Source: Musa acuminata AAA Group (Eukaryota; Streptophyta; Magnoliopsida; Zingiberales; Musaceae). Taken from it: DNA of 64,000 bases. Where the stretch lies: the NCBI RefSeq assembly GCF_036884655.1, contig NC_088331.1, positions 12,781,001 through 12,845,000 on the forward strand, written 5' to 3'. A model generated the notes under the pieces. It did no database searches and was not told where the DNA came from. It saw only the letters and a program-made list of their open reading frames with translations. Shown here piece after piece: positions 1 to 10,652 of this stretch (its first letter is position 1; every line of letters begins with the position of its first letter). The translations under genes were made by a program, and so were the position numbers.

Positions 1-1534
1 ATTAAAGCAGGAAGAATCATGTTGTGCCGGGGGAAAACATGTTAAAAGATTGGACATCGAGCCGGTGGATCGGTCGACGTATCGATAGAAGGCTTCGGGC
101 CATGAATTCGGGCATCGGACCAAGAAGAGCAGATATTACACCAAGGATATCGGAGTTGCGGAATCAACTAGCCAATTGGGCAATAGACCGCAAGAGAGGA
201 CGATACGCCGAAGAATCAGACGAAGCGTCAAGGGACCAATGACATGCTAGACAATATGATTAATGCTTAGTATTAATTGTCCAGATCAAAGTATATTTTA
301 CATATGCAGGATTAACTATGATAGTATTGCATGAAGCAAAATGAAGTCTCAGAGTCAAGGACGCGATTTCATTGGGAGTTTGAGAGTTCGTCGGAAGTCT
401 AGACATTCGTCGGAAGTTCTGTCGGAACCAGCCGAGAAGTCTCAGAGCTTGCCATAGAAGCTCATCGGAACTCGCCAAGAAGATCGTCGTGAAGTCCAGG
501 AGCTTGCCGGGAGTCCGCTGGAACATTGTCGAGAGATTGTCGGATGTTCGTCAGATGATCACCGGAAGCTCGCCGAAAGAATAGACTTACGGACTTGTTT
601 AGCTCAGATTATGTCTTAGATTTCGTAATTAGCACGTAATTAGGTTTGGATTTGGGCCAACCCAATTAGGGGCTAGTTAGGCCCATATAAGGACTGTGTT
701 GGGTCCAATAAGAGGCCCAAACAGTGTCTCAAGAAGTTTCATCGTCGTGGCACAGTCTTCGAGACTATGTCAGGCAGTGGTACCGCCAGTCTAGGCAGTT
801 ATACTGCCCCTGGTAGGGTGCCAGGCGATGGTACCGCTAGTCTGGGCGGTGGTACCACCCAGCACAGCACCTTAGGTAGTGGTACCGCCAGACTGGGTGG
901 TGGTACCGCCTAGTGTAGTGTCAGTGTCAGACTAACATTGGGCGGTGGTACCGCCCAGTGCAGGCGGTGGTACAGCTCGTGCCCGGGAAACCCGAGATGA
1001 GATGTTTTTAGGCTCCAAGTTTGAATCAACTTGAAGCCTATAAATACCCCTCTCAGCCCTAGTTAAAGCACACAAGCACAGAGGATTAAAAAGTGAGAAA
1101 ACGCTACTGTAATCTCTTTAGAAATTCCCTCCTCCACTTTAAGTTTAGAATTCTATAAGAGAGGAGTGTGTGCTTGTAAGGGTTGTCTCCTAAACCCATG
1201 AAAAGGAGAAGAGGGGTGTAAGAAGGAGATTGATCTTTGCCTATAAAGAAAGATCGATAGTGGATGCCGATGGCCTCGACGGAAGAGGAATTGACGGAGT
1301 GGATGTAGGTCATGACGCCCGAACCACTATAAAAATTGGTGTGTTCTCTGGTTTGCATTTACTTCCTGCTATTTACCTTATTGCAAACTGAATTCCTCCT
1401 TCACTATATTTATATACAATTTCAAGTTAACATCTTTACGAAACCAATTTTATCGAAACGAAACGTTTTTGAAGACGTGATTTTTCCACTGCACTAATTC
1501 ACACCCCTCTTAGTGCCGACCCCTAATCCTAATA
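1..1534 (+). mobile_element. 3' part of an old gag-family LTR (subfamily C)
   Basis: The sequence enters the window about 100 bp inside an LTR that matches the start of the LTR at 4782 (the match begins near 4882). It runs through a U3 rich in GGTACCGCC-type repeats, a TATA box at 1039-1044 and a U5 ending in CTCTTAGTGC then CCTAATA, corresponding to the CCTAACA end of the young LTRs. It differs from them mostly by transitions, many at CpG sites, as expected for an older methylated copy. The next bases belong to copia-1, so this is probably the 3' LTR, or a solo LTR, of an element inserted into copia-1. The terminal CA appears mutated to TA. The body of that element lies outside the window. 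Confidence 0.75.
1039..1044 (+). promoter_or_regulatory. TATA box of the subfamily C LTR
   Basis: TATAAATACCCC lies at the same relative place as TATAAATACCCC in the young family LTRs (for example 14770 and 21090), so it probably marks the end of U3. Confidence 0.65.
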
Positions 1535-3760
1535 TCATCAACATAAAGTAAGAGAATAATAAAATCCTTACTAAACCGTTTGATGTATACATGATGATCT
1601 GAAGTCATTCTTTTATATCTATTTTTAGTTATAAATGAATCAAACTTTTTGTATAATTGTCTTGGAGCTTGCTTCACCCCATACAAGCTCTTCGTCAACT
1701 TGTAGATAAAGTTCTCTTTCCTTTTGACTTTGAAGAATTCTGGTTGCTCCATATAAATTTCCTCCTCCAAATCACCATGAAGGAAAGCTGCCTTCATATC
1801 TAGCTGCTCAACCTCCAAGTCTTGGCTAGCATCAATACCAAGAGCAACACGAATAGAAGACATATTAACAACAAGAGAAAAATTCTCTTCAAAGTTAATA
1901 CCTTTCTTTTGACCAAAGACTTTCACAATCAATCTAGCTTTGTACTTTGGTTTAGAATAATATTCTTGAGACTTCAACCTAAAAACCCACTTGTTCTTCA
2001 AGGCCTTCATTCCCTTTGGTAATTGCACTAAATCATATATGTGGTTCTTCTGCAGAGCATCCATCTCTTCTTGCAGAGCAATTAACCATTTCTTTTTCTG
2101 CTCATTTTTAACTGCTTCATGGTAATTCTTTGGTTAACTTGTATCAGGAAGAATCACATACTCATCTGTAGAGTATCTGATAGAAGATTGACGTTGTCTA
2201 GAAGATCTTCTCAATTGAGGTTTTATGGGAAGTTGCTCTCTAACTTCTTCTTGCTCAATATGTTCTATAGGCAGATCAACATCGGGCTCTACAACATCTT
2301 TCTGCACATCTCCCCCATCACCCTGATATACTAGAGGAGTAACTGAGTCACAATCTGCTAATCCTTCTATAGAAATCTTGGCTGGTGCCTTCTTCTTCAA
2401 ATCCTCAAAGGTTTGATCCTCAAAGAAGACCATATCTCTGCTTTTAAATGCATTCTACTTTTCTGGATCTTAAAGCCTATAACCAAACTAATCATATAAG
2501 TAGCTAAGAAAAATACATTCTTTAGTCTTACCATCCAGCTTGGACCTCTCATTGTTTGAAATATGTGCAAATGCATGATAACCAAATACTCTAAAATGCC
2601 TATAGGAAATATCTTTCCTTGACCATACATGCTTTGTAACATCACCATCTAGGGCTATACATTGTGACAAATTGATCACATCAACTACAGTCCTCAAAGC
2701 CTCATCCCAAAACTTTTTCGGTAGCTTGGCTTGTAAAAGCATACATCTGATCTTTTCCACGATGGTGCGGTTCATCCTCTCTACAATAGCATTATGCTGA
2801 GGTGTATCAGGAACTGTCATGTCATGTTATATACCATGTGACCTACAATAATCATTAAATAATCTTGTGTATTTACCACCATTATATGATTTTATGCATT
2901 TCAATTGCCTTTTTGTCTCCCTTTCAACTCTAGCATGAAACTCTTTGAAGACATTAATAATATGATCTTTGGTCTTCATAGCATAGGCCAAAACTTTTCT
3001 AAAAAAAATCTATAAAAATGATAAAATAAAGTATGACATTGATGCCAGGAACAATAACAGATCCATCAAGAGTTTTTGTTCTCAAATGACCATTTACATC
3101 TGTATAAACATGGTCTAAGGTATGCATTTTTCTATATAAAGTAGGACTAACAAATAAAACTCTATATTGTTTACCAGCCAAACAATTAATATAAGGGTTT
3201 AGAAGTGTACCTTTGAGGTCTGGCAATACCTCTCTCTTGGAAAGAGCTTGCAGCCCCTTCTCGCTCGTGTGTCCCAATTGCCTATTCCACAACTCCATGC
3301 TGAAGTCTTTCTCTGTAGCATTTAACTGCTCACCACAAGCTTTGGCTTACAACCTATATAAGGTATGACATTTCTTTCCACTAGCTATAACAAGATAACT
3401 CTTACTGAGCTTCCATTGCCCTTTGTGAAATCTGCTATCATAGTCTTTATCATCTAGCCTTCTAACTGAAATTAAATTTAGCCTCCTCAAGTCAACCATA
3501 TGTCTCACATCCTGCGCCAACTTGCAACTAAGGTTGGTCTTTATATGGATATTACCCATGCCAATGATGTTTGTCATGCCATAGTTGCCAATCTTGACAA
3601 CACCAAAATTTTCAGACTTGTAGGTAGCAAAGAACTCCCTCTATGGTGTAGCATGATAAGAAGCACCTGTGTCAATCACCTACTCAAGATCCTAACACAC
3701 AAGAAAAAATATCATCAAAAGGAGACAAAATCAAATAATCACCATATTGCATTGTAGCTG
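1535..3760 (-). pseudogene. copia-1 pol remnant (protease-side, GAG-preintegrase, integrase, RT)
   Basis: Read on the minus strand from high to low coordinates, decayed fragments follow normal copia order. A protease-side region is at about 3577-3347. A GAG-preintegrase block with the WNRQLGH motif is at 3298-2999. The integrase C-terminal half with TPQHNAIVERMNRT is at 2820-2488. A reverse transcriptase piece runs from 2064 down to its LLYVDDI motif at about 1535, with KARLIVK, LDMKAAFLHGDLEEEIYMEQPE and LYGVKQAPR-like motifs. Stops and frameshifts separate the pieces. The rest of RT, RNase H and the 3' LTR are cut off by the LTR ending at 1534. It resembles the Tnt1-like copia branch. It cannot encode a working polyprotein. 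Confidence 0.85.
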
Positions 3761-3769
3761 TAGTATTAT

Positions 3770-4498
3770 TTTTGACTCTGTAGACTCTTCTTCTTTTCTC
3801 TTTTTCTTGCTCTTCTTAGGTTGCTTGCATTGGTTTTTGTAATGTTCATTCTCACCACAATTATAGTAATTTTGCCTGTGAATCATTCTAAGATGTTACT
3901 GAGTTCTTTCTTCTCAACTTCTTATTCAACAAACTATTTGTTATTTGACTCATGTTGACAATACCATATGATGCAAAATTACTAAAGGAAACCACTGGTG
4001 TCTCTCAACTTTTTAGTAATGAACTAAGAAGTAACAATGCTTGCAACTCATCATCAAGAAACATTTTCATAAAGGATAACTGGTTAGTGATACTTTATAT
4101 TTCATTCAAATGGTCAACAATAGAAGCATTCTCTTTATATTTCAAGTTCATAAGTTTTCTGATCAAGAAAGCTATGTGGCTAGCTGCTTTTCTTTCATAG
4201 AGACCTTCCAACTTTTTCCAAAGAGAATAGCAGAACTTTTAGTAGAAGCATGGTGAAAGACACTGTCATCGAGCCATTGCCGAATAAACTTGATTGTTTT
4301 TCGGTCTACCATCTTTCACTCATTATCTATCATAGTTGTGGGCTTTACACTATCCCCCTGCAAAGGTCCATACAAGTCTTTGTGATACAAGAGATCTTTC
4401 ATTCTTGGTTTTCATATTATCCAATTGTTTCCATTCAAGCTAATTATGTGAGAAATACTACTGGCCTCCATATTCAAATACAAAAATTAAATCACTAA
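3770..4498 (-). pseudogene. copia-1 gag remnant
   Basis: The minus strand between the primer binding site and pol reads as short broken gag fragments in several frames. Near 3830-3870 is a zinc-knuckle remnant, NCGENEHYKNQC, followed by a lysine-rich stretch. The family pattern is CX2CX4HX4C, but the first cysteine position reads Tyr (TAT), so the knuckle is broken. No open frame longer than about 80 codons survives here. Position and order (PBS, gag, knuckle, protease) identify it. It is non-functional. Confidence 0.6.
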
Positions 4499-4500
4499 AG

Positions 4501-4517
4501 CCCTACTTTGATACTAG
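4501..4517 (-). other. Primer binding site of copia-1
   Basis: The reverse complement reads TAGTATCAAAGTAGGGC, one base off the usual TGGTATCA start of initiator-Met tRNA sites. It sits two bases inside the LTR edge at 4520. Confidence 0.65.
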
Positions 4518-4519
4518 TT

Positions 4520-4781
4520 GATGGGATATAAAAAGAGAAACAAACTTTTGTATATGAACAAATACTAGCAGACCATAACACGTAGTCGAATTAAATGAAA
4601 ATCACAATCAAATAGCACACCAAGATTTACGTGGAAAACCCCTCCAACTTGAAGGGTAAAAACCATAGGGCAAACTAGAGATAATCCACTGTAAGAATAA
4701 TGAATATACAAATATCAGTCTTTTGACCAAAACCCAAGCAACAATCTCAAGAGAATAACTAGGATACAAGGATTACGTCAC
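4520..4781 (-). mobile_element. copia-1 5' LTR, first part
   Basis: On the minus strand this is the 3' portion of the copia-1 LTR, ending ATCCCATCA next to the primer binding site. The LTR is interrupted at 4781 by the outer gag-family element and resumes at 22121. Joined without the duplicated GTCAC it would be about 578 bp. Confidence 0.75.
4777..4781. repeat. Target site duplication GTCAC, left copy (outer element)
   Basis: GTCAC directly precedes the TGTTGAATC start of the outer element. The same five bases directly follow its end at 22121-22125, a clean signature of integration. Confidence 0.95.
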
Positions 4782-5777
4782 TGTTGAATCTCGTATTTTG
4801 ATGATGAAACTACTTGATATATGTTTATGATTTAATCTGCGTTTTGAGTGACGCAGGATGCTTCGATCAGGATGAGACAATTAAAGCAGGAAAATCATGT
4901 TGTGCCGAAGGAACATGTCAGAAGATTGGACGTCGGGCCGGTGGATCGGTCGGCGTATCGACAGAAGGCTTCGGGCCGTGGACTCGGGCATCGGGCCAAG
5001 AAGAGCGGGTATTGTGCCAAGGATATCGGAGTTGCGGAGTCAACTGGCCGATTGGGCAATAGGCTGCACGAGAGGACGATGCGCCGAAGAATCGGACGAA
5101 GCGTCGAGGGACCAATGACATGTCGGACAACTTGGTTAATTGCTTAGGATTAATTGTCTCGATTGAAGTTTTGTTTTGTTGTGCAGGATTAACTATGATA
5201 ACAATGAAGACATAAAGCGAAACAAAGTGTCGGAGTCAAGCGCGAAGGATTTGTTGCGAGTTCGAGAGTTCGACGGAAGTCCGAAGGTTCGTCGGGAATG
5301 CTACCGGAACTAGCCGAGAATGAGTTGGGAGCTTGCCGAAGGCTTTTTCAGAAGCTCACCGGAAGGTTCGTTGGAAGTTCGCGGAGCTCGCCGAGAAAGA
5401 TCGGAGCTTGCCGACGAAGCTCGTTGAAACTCGCTAAGATCAAATCGTGAAGTCTAGGAGCTTGCCGGGAGTCCGCAGAATGGTTTCCGAGAATTCATCG
5501 GAAGACCGCCGGAAGTTTGCCGGAAGCTCGCCAGAAGAAGTCTTGACTTGCGGACTTTGTAATAACATAGAAAATGTCTTTAAATTCATAGTTAGCACGT
5601 TAATTAGGGTTAGGATTAGGTGTTAATCCTATAACCCAAGTATGGGCCAATTAGGCCCAAGTTCGGACTGGTTTGGACCAAGTTTGGAGCCAAACCAAGT
5701 GAGCTGGAATAGTGAAAGAGGTGCCACCGCCAGGGTTGGAGGTAGCACCGCCCAGGCTATGTCTTCCAGCGAAGACT

Positions 5778-5856
5778 GGGCGGTGCAACCGCCCCAGCCA
5801 AGAGGTGCAACCGCCCAGGATATGTCTCCCAGCGAGACTGGGCGGTGCAACCGCCC
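5778..5856. repeat. Hairpin units in U3 of the outer 5' LTR
   Basis: GGGCGGTGCAACCGCCC occurs at 5778-5794 and 5840-5856, each a perfect 7-bp stem with a GCA loop. A third, partial unit is where the inner element inserted. The matching units in the 3' LTR are at 20513-20529 and 20575-20591. Confidence 0.9.
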
Positions 5857-5906
5857 CAGCCAAGAGGTGCAACCGCCCAGGGCTCAGTCTCCAAGCGAGA
5901 CTGGGC

Positions 5907-5911
5907 GGTGC
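5907..5911. repeat. Target site duplication GGTGC, left copy (inner element)
   Basis: GGTGC precedes the inner element and is repeated at 14322-14326. The uninterrupted sequence in the 3' LTR near 20642 has one copy. Confidence 0.95.
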
Positions 5912-6040
5912 TGTTAGGATCAAGAGCACTAAGAGGGGGGGGGTGAATTAGTGCAGCGGAAATCTTATAATAATTTAAAAACCAAAAGCTGTGTTCGTTC
6001 AAAAACTATTATGATGCAAAAGCAAATTCTCAGTTTGTAT

Positions 6041-6331
6041 CTAAGTGCAGTTTGCGTCTAAGCGCAGATTGCGTTTAAGCGCAGTTTTGCGTCTAAGCGC
6101 AGTTTTGCGTCTAAGCGCAGTTTTGCGTCTAAACTCAGATTTACGTCTAAATGCAGATTTACGTCTAAACGTAGATTTACGTCTAAACGCAGATTTACGT
6201 CTAAACGCAGATTTACGTCTAAACGCAGTTTTACGTCTAAACACAGTTTTACGTCTAAACGCAGATTTACGTCTAAACGCAGATTTATGTCTAAACGCAG
6301 TTTTACGTCTAGACGCAGATTTACGTCTAAA
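6041..6331 (-). repeat. 18-bp tandem array in the LTR (inner 3' LTR)
   Basis: About 16 units of an 18-bp motif, ACGTCTAAACGCAGATTT with small variations, stand head to tail. The period is six codons, so both strands stay open and give artificial peptides of (FRRKSA)n or (LRLNAD)n type. The array lies downstream of the TATA box in transcript sense, hence in R-U5. Its partner array at 11831-12104 has one unit fewer. Confidence 0.92.
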
Positions 6332-7050
6332 CTTTGAAACTCGTTTGTATACTCGCAGAAGGCAGTATGCAGTTGAAATCAAGACGTAAACGTGAACTGA
6401 AATCTGATGATTGAGCGAGGAAAGCCGATTTACGTCTGAATGCAGTTTTACGTCTAAATGTTGAAACTCGTTCGTAAAATCGTAGAGGACAGATTGCAGT
6501 TATTAATAGGATTAAAATGTAAGCGTAAACTGCAAAGAAGCTCGTTCGTAAAGGCACGGAAAACAGTTCTGCAGAATCAAACGTAAACGTAAACTGTAAT
6601 GTATGAAAATACGAATTTACGTCTGAATGCAGATTTGGAAGAACAGCACTTAGAACTTGTTCGTGAAAGCGCAGAGAGCAGTAGTGATGAGGGAGGTTTG
6701 CAGTAATGATAAAGTGCTCGAAAATAAACGCAAACCAGAGATTTAGAGTGGTTCGGTCAGCCTTGACCTACTCCACTTTTGGCTTCCTCCACCAATGAGG
6801 TTGCCGACGTCAACTAGGTGCCTTCCTTCAATGGGCGAAGGCCAAACTTCCCTCTTACAATTTCTCTCCTTTTGACAGGCTCAGGAGACAACCTTTACAG
6901 ACCTTTCTCTCCTCACTTTACAATTGAAAACTTGAAGAACAGAAGGAGGAGACTTAAAGGCTTTACAACACTTTTGAGCTCTTAGAATCACAGAAAAGAT
7001 CACGATTTCGGTATAGGTCTGTATCTTTTCAGTGCTGAATGGGTGGGGTA

Positions 7051-7056
7051 TTTATA
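7051..7056 (-). promoter_or_regulatory. TATA box, inner 3' LTR
   Basis: On the minus strand the sequence reads GGCCTATAAATACCCC. The same context is present in every LTR of the family here. Confidence 0.75.
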
Positions 7057-7162
7057 GGCCCCAACCCAATTCAAAATTCGAGCTCAAAACGATCAAATCG
7101 ATCAAATCCCAGAATTCTGGGATCAGGCGGTTGCACCTCTCGACTGGAGAGGTGGCACCGCC

Positions 7163-7570
7163 TGGCAGAGCTCGAAGACTGAGCTCTGCCGATTGCTTCT
7201 CTCTGCCAGAGCTCGAAGACTGAGCTCGATGGTTGCATCACCTGGCAGAGCTCGAAGACTGAGCTTGGTGATTGCATCACCTGGCAGAGCTCGAAACTGA
7301 GCTCGGTGGTTGCATCACCTGGCAGAGCTCCAAGCTGAGCTCAGGCTGATCCACCTCTCTGCCAGAGCTCGAAGACTGAGCTCGGTGATTGCATCACCTG
7401 GCAGAGCTCGAGACTGAGCTCAGGCTGATGCACTTCTCTGCCAGAGCTCGAAGACTGAGCTCGGTGGTTGCATCGCCTAGCAGAGCTCGAAACTTGAGCT
7501 CTGGCGGTGCTACCTCTTGGCAGAGGAGGTTGCACCGCCCAGTCTAGCTCGAAGACTGAGCTCTGGGCGG
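7163..7570. repeat. GAGCTC-containing tandem array in U3 (inner 3' LTR)
   Basis: Imperfect units of about 39 bp each carry two GAGCTC palindromes separated by GAAGACT (CAGAGCTCGAAGACTGAGCT...) followed by a variable TTGCATCACCTGG spacer. The array sits just upstream of the TATA box in transcript sense. Confidence 0.88.
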
Positions 7571-8549
7571 TTGCACCTCTCGGCTGGGGCGGTTGCACCT
7601 CCCAGCCTCGCAGCCCTGGCGGTTGCACCTCCTGGCTGGGGCGGTTGCACCTCCCAACCCCACAGCCCAGGCGGTTGCACCTCCTGGCTGGGGCGGTTGC
7701 ACCTCCTGGTGCAATCAGGGTCCGAATGGTTCACTCCATTCGGCCCACTCTGAATCTTTTCAGGGGCCCAATTGCCCCAAGATTAAGCTAATGGGATCAC
7801 CTCCCATTTTCATGCTTAATCATCATGCTAACTACGATTAACTCTAAGACAACTTCTGCAGCTTTGCTCCGATGCGTCAATCGCTTCTTCCGGCGAGTTT
7901 CCTGCCAACTTCCGTCGATCAACCGATAACCCTCGGTGATCCTTCTGCGGACATCCGGCATACTCCTGGACTTTGCGACGATCCACTTGGCGAGTTCCGA
8001 CGAGCTTCGCTTGGCAAGCTTCTGGACTTCTCGGATCTGTTCTCTTTGAACCTCCGACGACCGTCCGAACTTCCGTCGAACTCTCGAACTCCCAACGTGA
8101 TCATGATCTTGACTCCGGCGCAACACCTGCTGCTTGTCTTACTCTCATCGTAGTTAATCCTGCACACTTAAAACAAAACTTCAATCGAGACAATTAATCC
8201 TAAGCAATTAACCAAGTTGTCCGACATGTCATTGGTCCCTCGACGCTTCGTCCGATTCTTCGGCGCATCGTCCTCTCGTGCAGCCTATTGCCCAATCGGC
8301 CAGTTGACTCCGCAACTCCGATATCCTTGGCACAATACCCGCTCTTCTTGGCCCGATGCCCGAGTCCACGGCCCGAAGCCTTCTGTCGATACGTCGACCG
8401 ATCCACTGGCCCGACGTCCAATCTTCTGACATGTTCCTTCGGCACAATATGATTTTCCTGCTTTAATTGTCTCATCCTGATCGAAGCATCCTGCGTCACT
8501 CAAAACGCATATATCAAGTAGTTTCATCATCAAAATACGAGATTCAACA

Positions 8550-10652
8550 ATCTCCCCCTTTTTGATGATGACAACCACTTGATGACGGAGTTAAACTTAA
8601 CTCCCGGAGTTTAAACAAACTCCCCCTATCAATATGCCATATTGATAGAACCTTGAATTCAAACTGAATTCAAGTCATTGCAATATTCATCATGAATACT
8701 TGCAACACGTCAACATGAACTTATGCATAAACTTATGCATCACATGTCATGTCATCAACATACTTCTCCCCCTTTGTCATCAACAAAAAGGAGAAGTACT
8801 ACAATCAAGTGTGTGTGATATGGTTCAACTCATTGCATGAAGAACATAGTATCAAGTTTTATCATCATGCAATCTTGGAGCTAGAAGATTTAGCAAGTGT
8901 TACATCATGCTTAGAACATTCATGCTATCAAGTTTTAGATATGCAAGTTTTATAGCATATAAGATAGCACTTTTGGTAATGTTCAAGATAGCAAGTTCTA
9001 CATCATGCAAGCTAGCAAATTAGAGATGTTCAAGAAGGCAACTCTTGCTTCTTGAAAATTTTGCTCACTTTGCTAGATGCGCAAGTTAGCATTTTTGCCT
9101 CTTGAGATAGGCAAGATAGCACATTTGCTTCTTTTGAGATAGCAACTTTTTGCTTCTCTTTAGACCAACAAGCTAGCAATTTTTACGATATACAAGTTTC
9201 ACAATATATAAGCTAGCAAAAATTTCGAAAGCAAATGCAAGATAAATTTCTTGTGTAAGCTCATGATTCTTGCTTCCTATTACAATGTGCAAATTGCAAG
9301 TTTTGCTTCTTGAGATATTCAAGATAGTGATGTTCAAGAAGACAATTTTTCTTCTTGAAATAAGCAAGTTAGCAATCTTTGCTTCTTAAAATAGGTAAGC
9401 TAGCAAATCAAGTTTTTGCATCTTCTTGACTTGTACAAGCTAGCTATCTCCCCCTTTGTTATTGTCAACAAGGGAAAAACCCTTTACATCAATTTCTAAA
9501 TCATGACAAAGGTAAGTAATCATTCTTATTTGTGCATCATTATAGTTTCAATGCACAAATTCATTAACATTACATTTCAAAAAATTTATGCATGATACCG
9601 AAAAATCAATCATCATCATGAGCATATCAAACATGATATTCAAGCATTTGTGATATATCATTTTGGCAGCATGATTATTGATATTCAAACGATGGTATCT
9701 AGAATTCATTACATCCTATTATGCATGATCATTAACTCCTCATTTGTATTTCATGCATTATTTCATTTCATCTCATAAGGAATATCAAGAAGAGTTATTG
9801 GATGATGAGATAAATATTTTATGAATACACAGAATATCATAAGTGTTTCATGTATCCATATTATCACATGAAGCATATTATCATTTTTAAGATTCATAAC
9901 ATGAATAACGTTATTACTATTTCATCAAAATCAGTTTCGAGATTCACATAATATCATGAAATCATTAATCTCGATAAAATGGGAAAAACATTTTCTTTTT
10001 AAGTGATTCTTTTAACACATCATAAAAAAGAAAAACTCATTCATAATTCAAGTGATTTACAAGATATCATAAATGAATTTATTACTTGTATTTCACCAAA
10101 ATCGAGAACTCTAGAGTTAGAAAATGATTGAAGCATTTAATCTGATTGAAGAATGATTCATATTTAAAGTGTAGCATTTGTCAAATCTGAAATCATCAAG
10201 TATAACTTTAATATTTTCATTGCAACATTAAGCAAGGTTTCATTGAACATAATTTTGAATGATTCTTATAAATGCCTAAAACTTCTTTAGTTTTAATTTA
10301 TGATTGACTTTATAATAGTATGCTCAAATCTTTATTTTTATGTCAAAACCATACATTATATTTAATAAACAAAGACAATGAAAAATATCAAGCCTTCCAG
10401 ACAAAAGCCATGTATCGTCATTGAAAAGCAATATGAAAATCATCAAAATATACATTCTTGCTTCTATAAGATTAATCTCACTAGGTGTAAAATCATTAGA
10501 TTTCTATCTTGCATTAACATAAGACATGCAATTTTCATTATCATTTTCAAGATTACAAGCATGATCATATTTTTGCATTTTCATTGTTAAATTATTAAAA
10601 ATATAATTTTCAACAAAATTTAAAGAAAAAGAAAAGTGCATCATGAAAAACA
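8550..10652 (-). other. Non-coding internal region of the inner element with three polypurine tracts
   Basis: This AT-rich stretch lies between the gag stop and the 3' LTR. Frames longer than about 70 codons are absent and no pol motif is recognisable. Polypurine tracts (reverse complement TCTCCCCCTTT) are at 8551-8561, 8765-8775 and 9447-9457. The first abuts the 3' LTR and would be the working plus-strand primer. Between the second and third lies a zone rich in GCTAGCAA / GCTTCTTGAGATAG words (about 8960-9440). The arrangement is shared with 16784-19516 and 60673-62796. Confidence 0.85.

Larger units (their letters stand above)
4782..5911 (+). repeat. Outer element 5' LTR, first part (U3)
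   Basis: It matches 19517-20646 with only a few visible substitutions. The sequence passes through a CpG-rich zone of degenerate GCCGGAAG-like repeats (about 5240-5530), a TTAGGGTTAGG stretch near 5613, and GGGCGGT...ACCGCCC hairpin units, where it is broken by the inner element. The second part is 14327-15728. Confidence 0.93.
5912..8549 (-). repeat. Inner element 3' LTR
   Basis: The 2,638-bp LTR holds, in plus-strand order, a G9 run, the 18-bp array (6041-6331), the TATA box (reverse complement at 7051-7056), the GAGCTC array (about 7163-7570), hairpin-like GCGGTTGCACC units, and the CpG-rich U3 start. Its central U3 differs from that of the outer element (subfamily B versus A). Confidence 0.93.

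Noticed and set aside
5605..5630. Telomere-like TTAGGGTTAGG
   Set aside because: Only a short imperfect match inside the LTR, not a TTTAGGG array.
6041..6331. CRISPR-like array
   Set aside because: Units are contiguous with no unique spacers, and the DNA is a plant LTR.
6041..6389. Basic repeat proteins of about 107-114 aa on both strands, (FRRKSA)n and (LRLNAD)n
   Set aside because: They are by-products of the 18-bp array: a unit length divisible by three keeps all frames open. They lie in LTR leader DNA and change length with unit number.
7341..7791. Proline/glycine-rich open frames in the GAGCTC and GGTTGCACC arrays
   Set aside because: Low-complexity translation of U3 repeats. The frame differs between copies.
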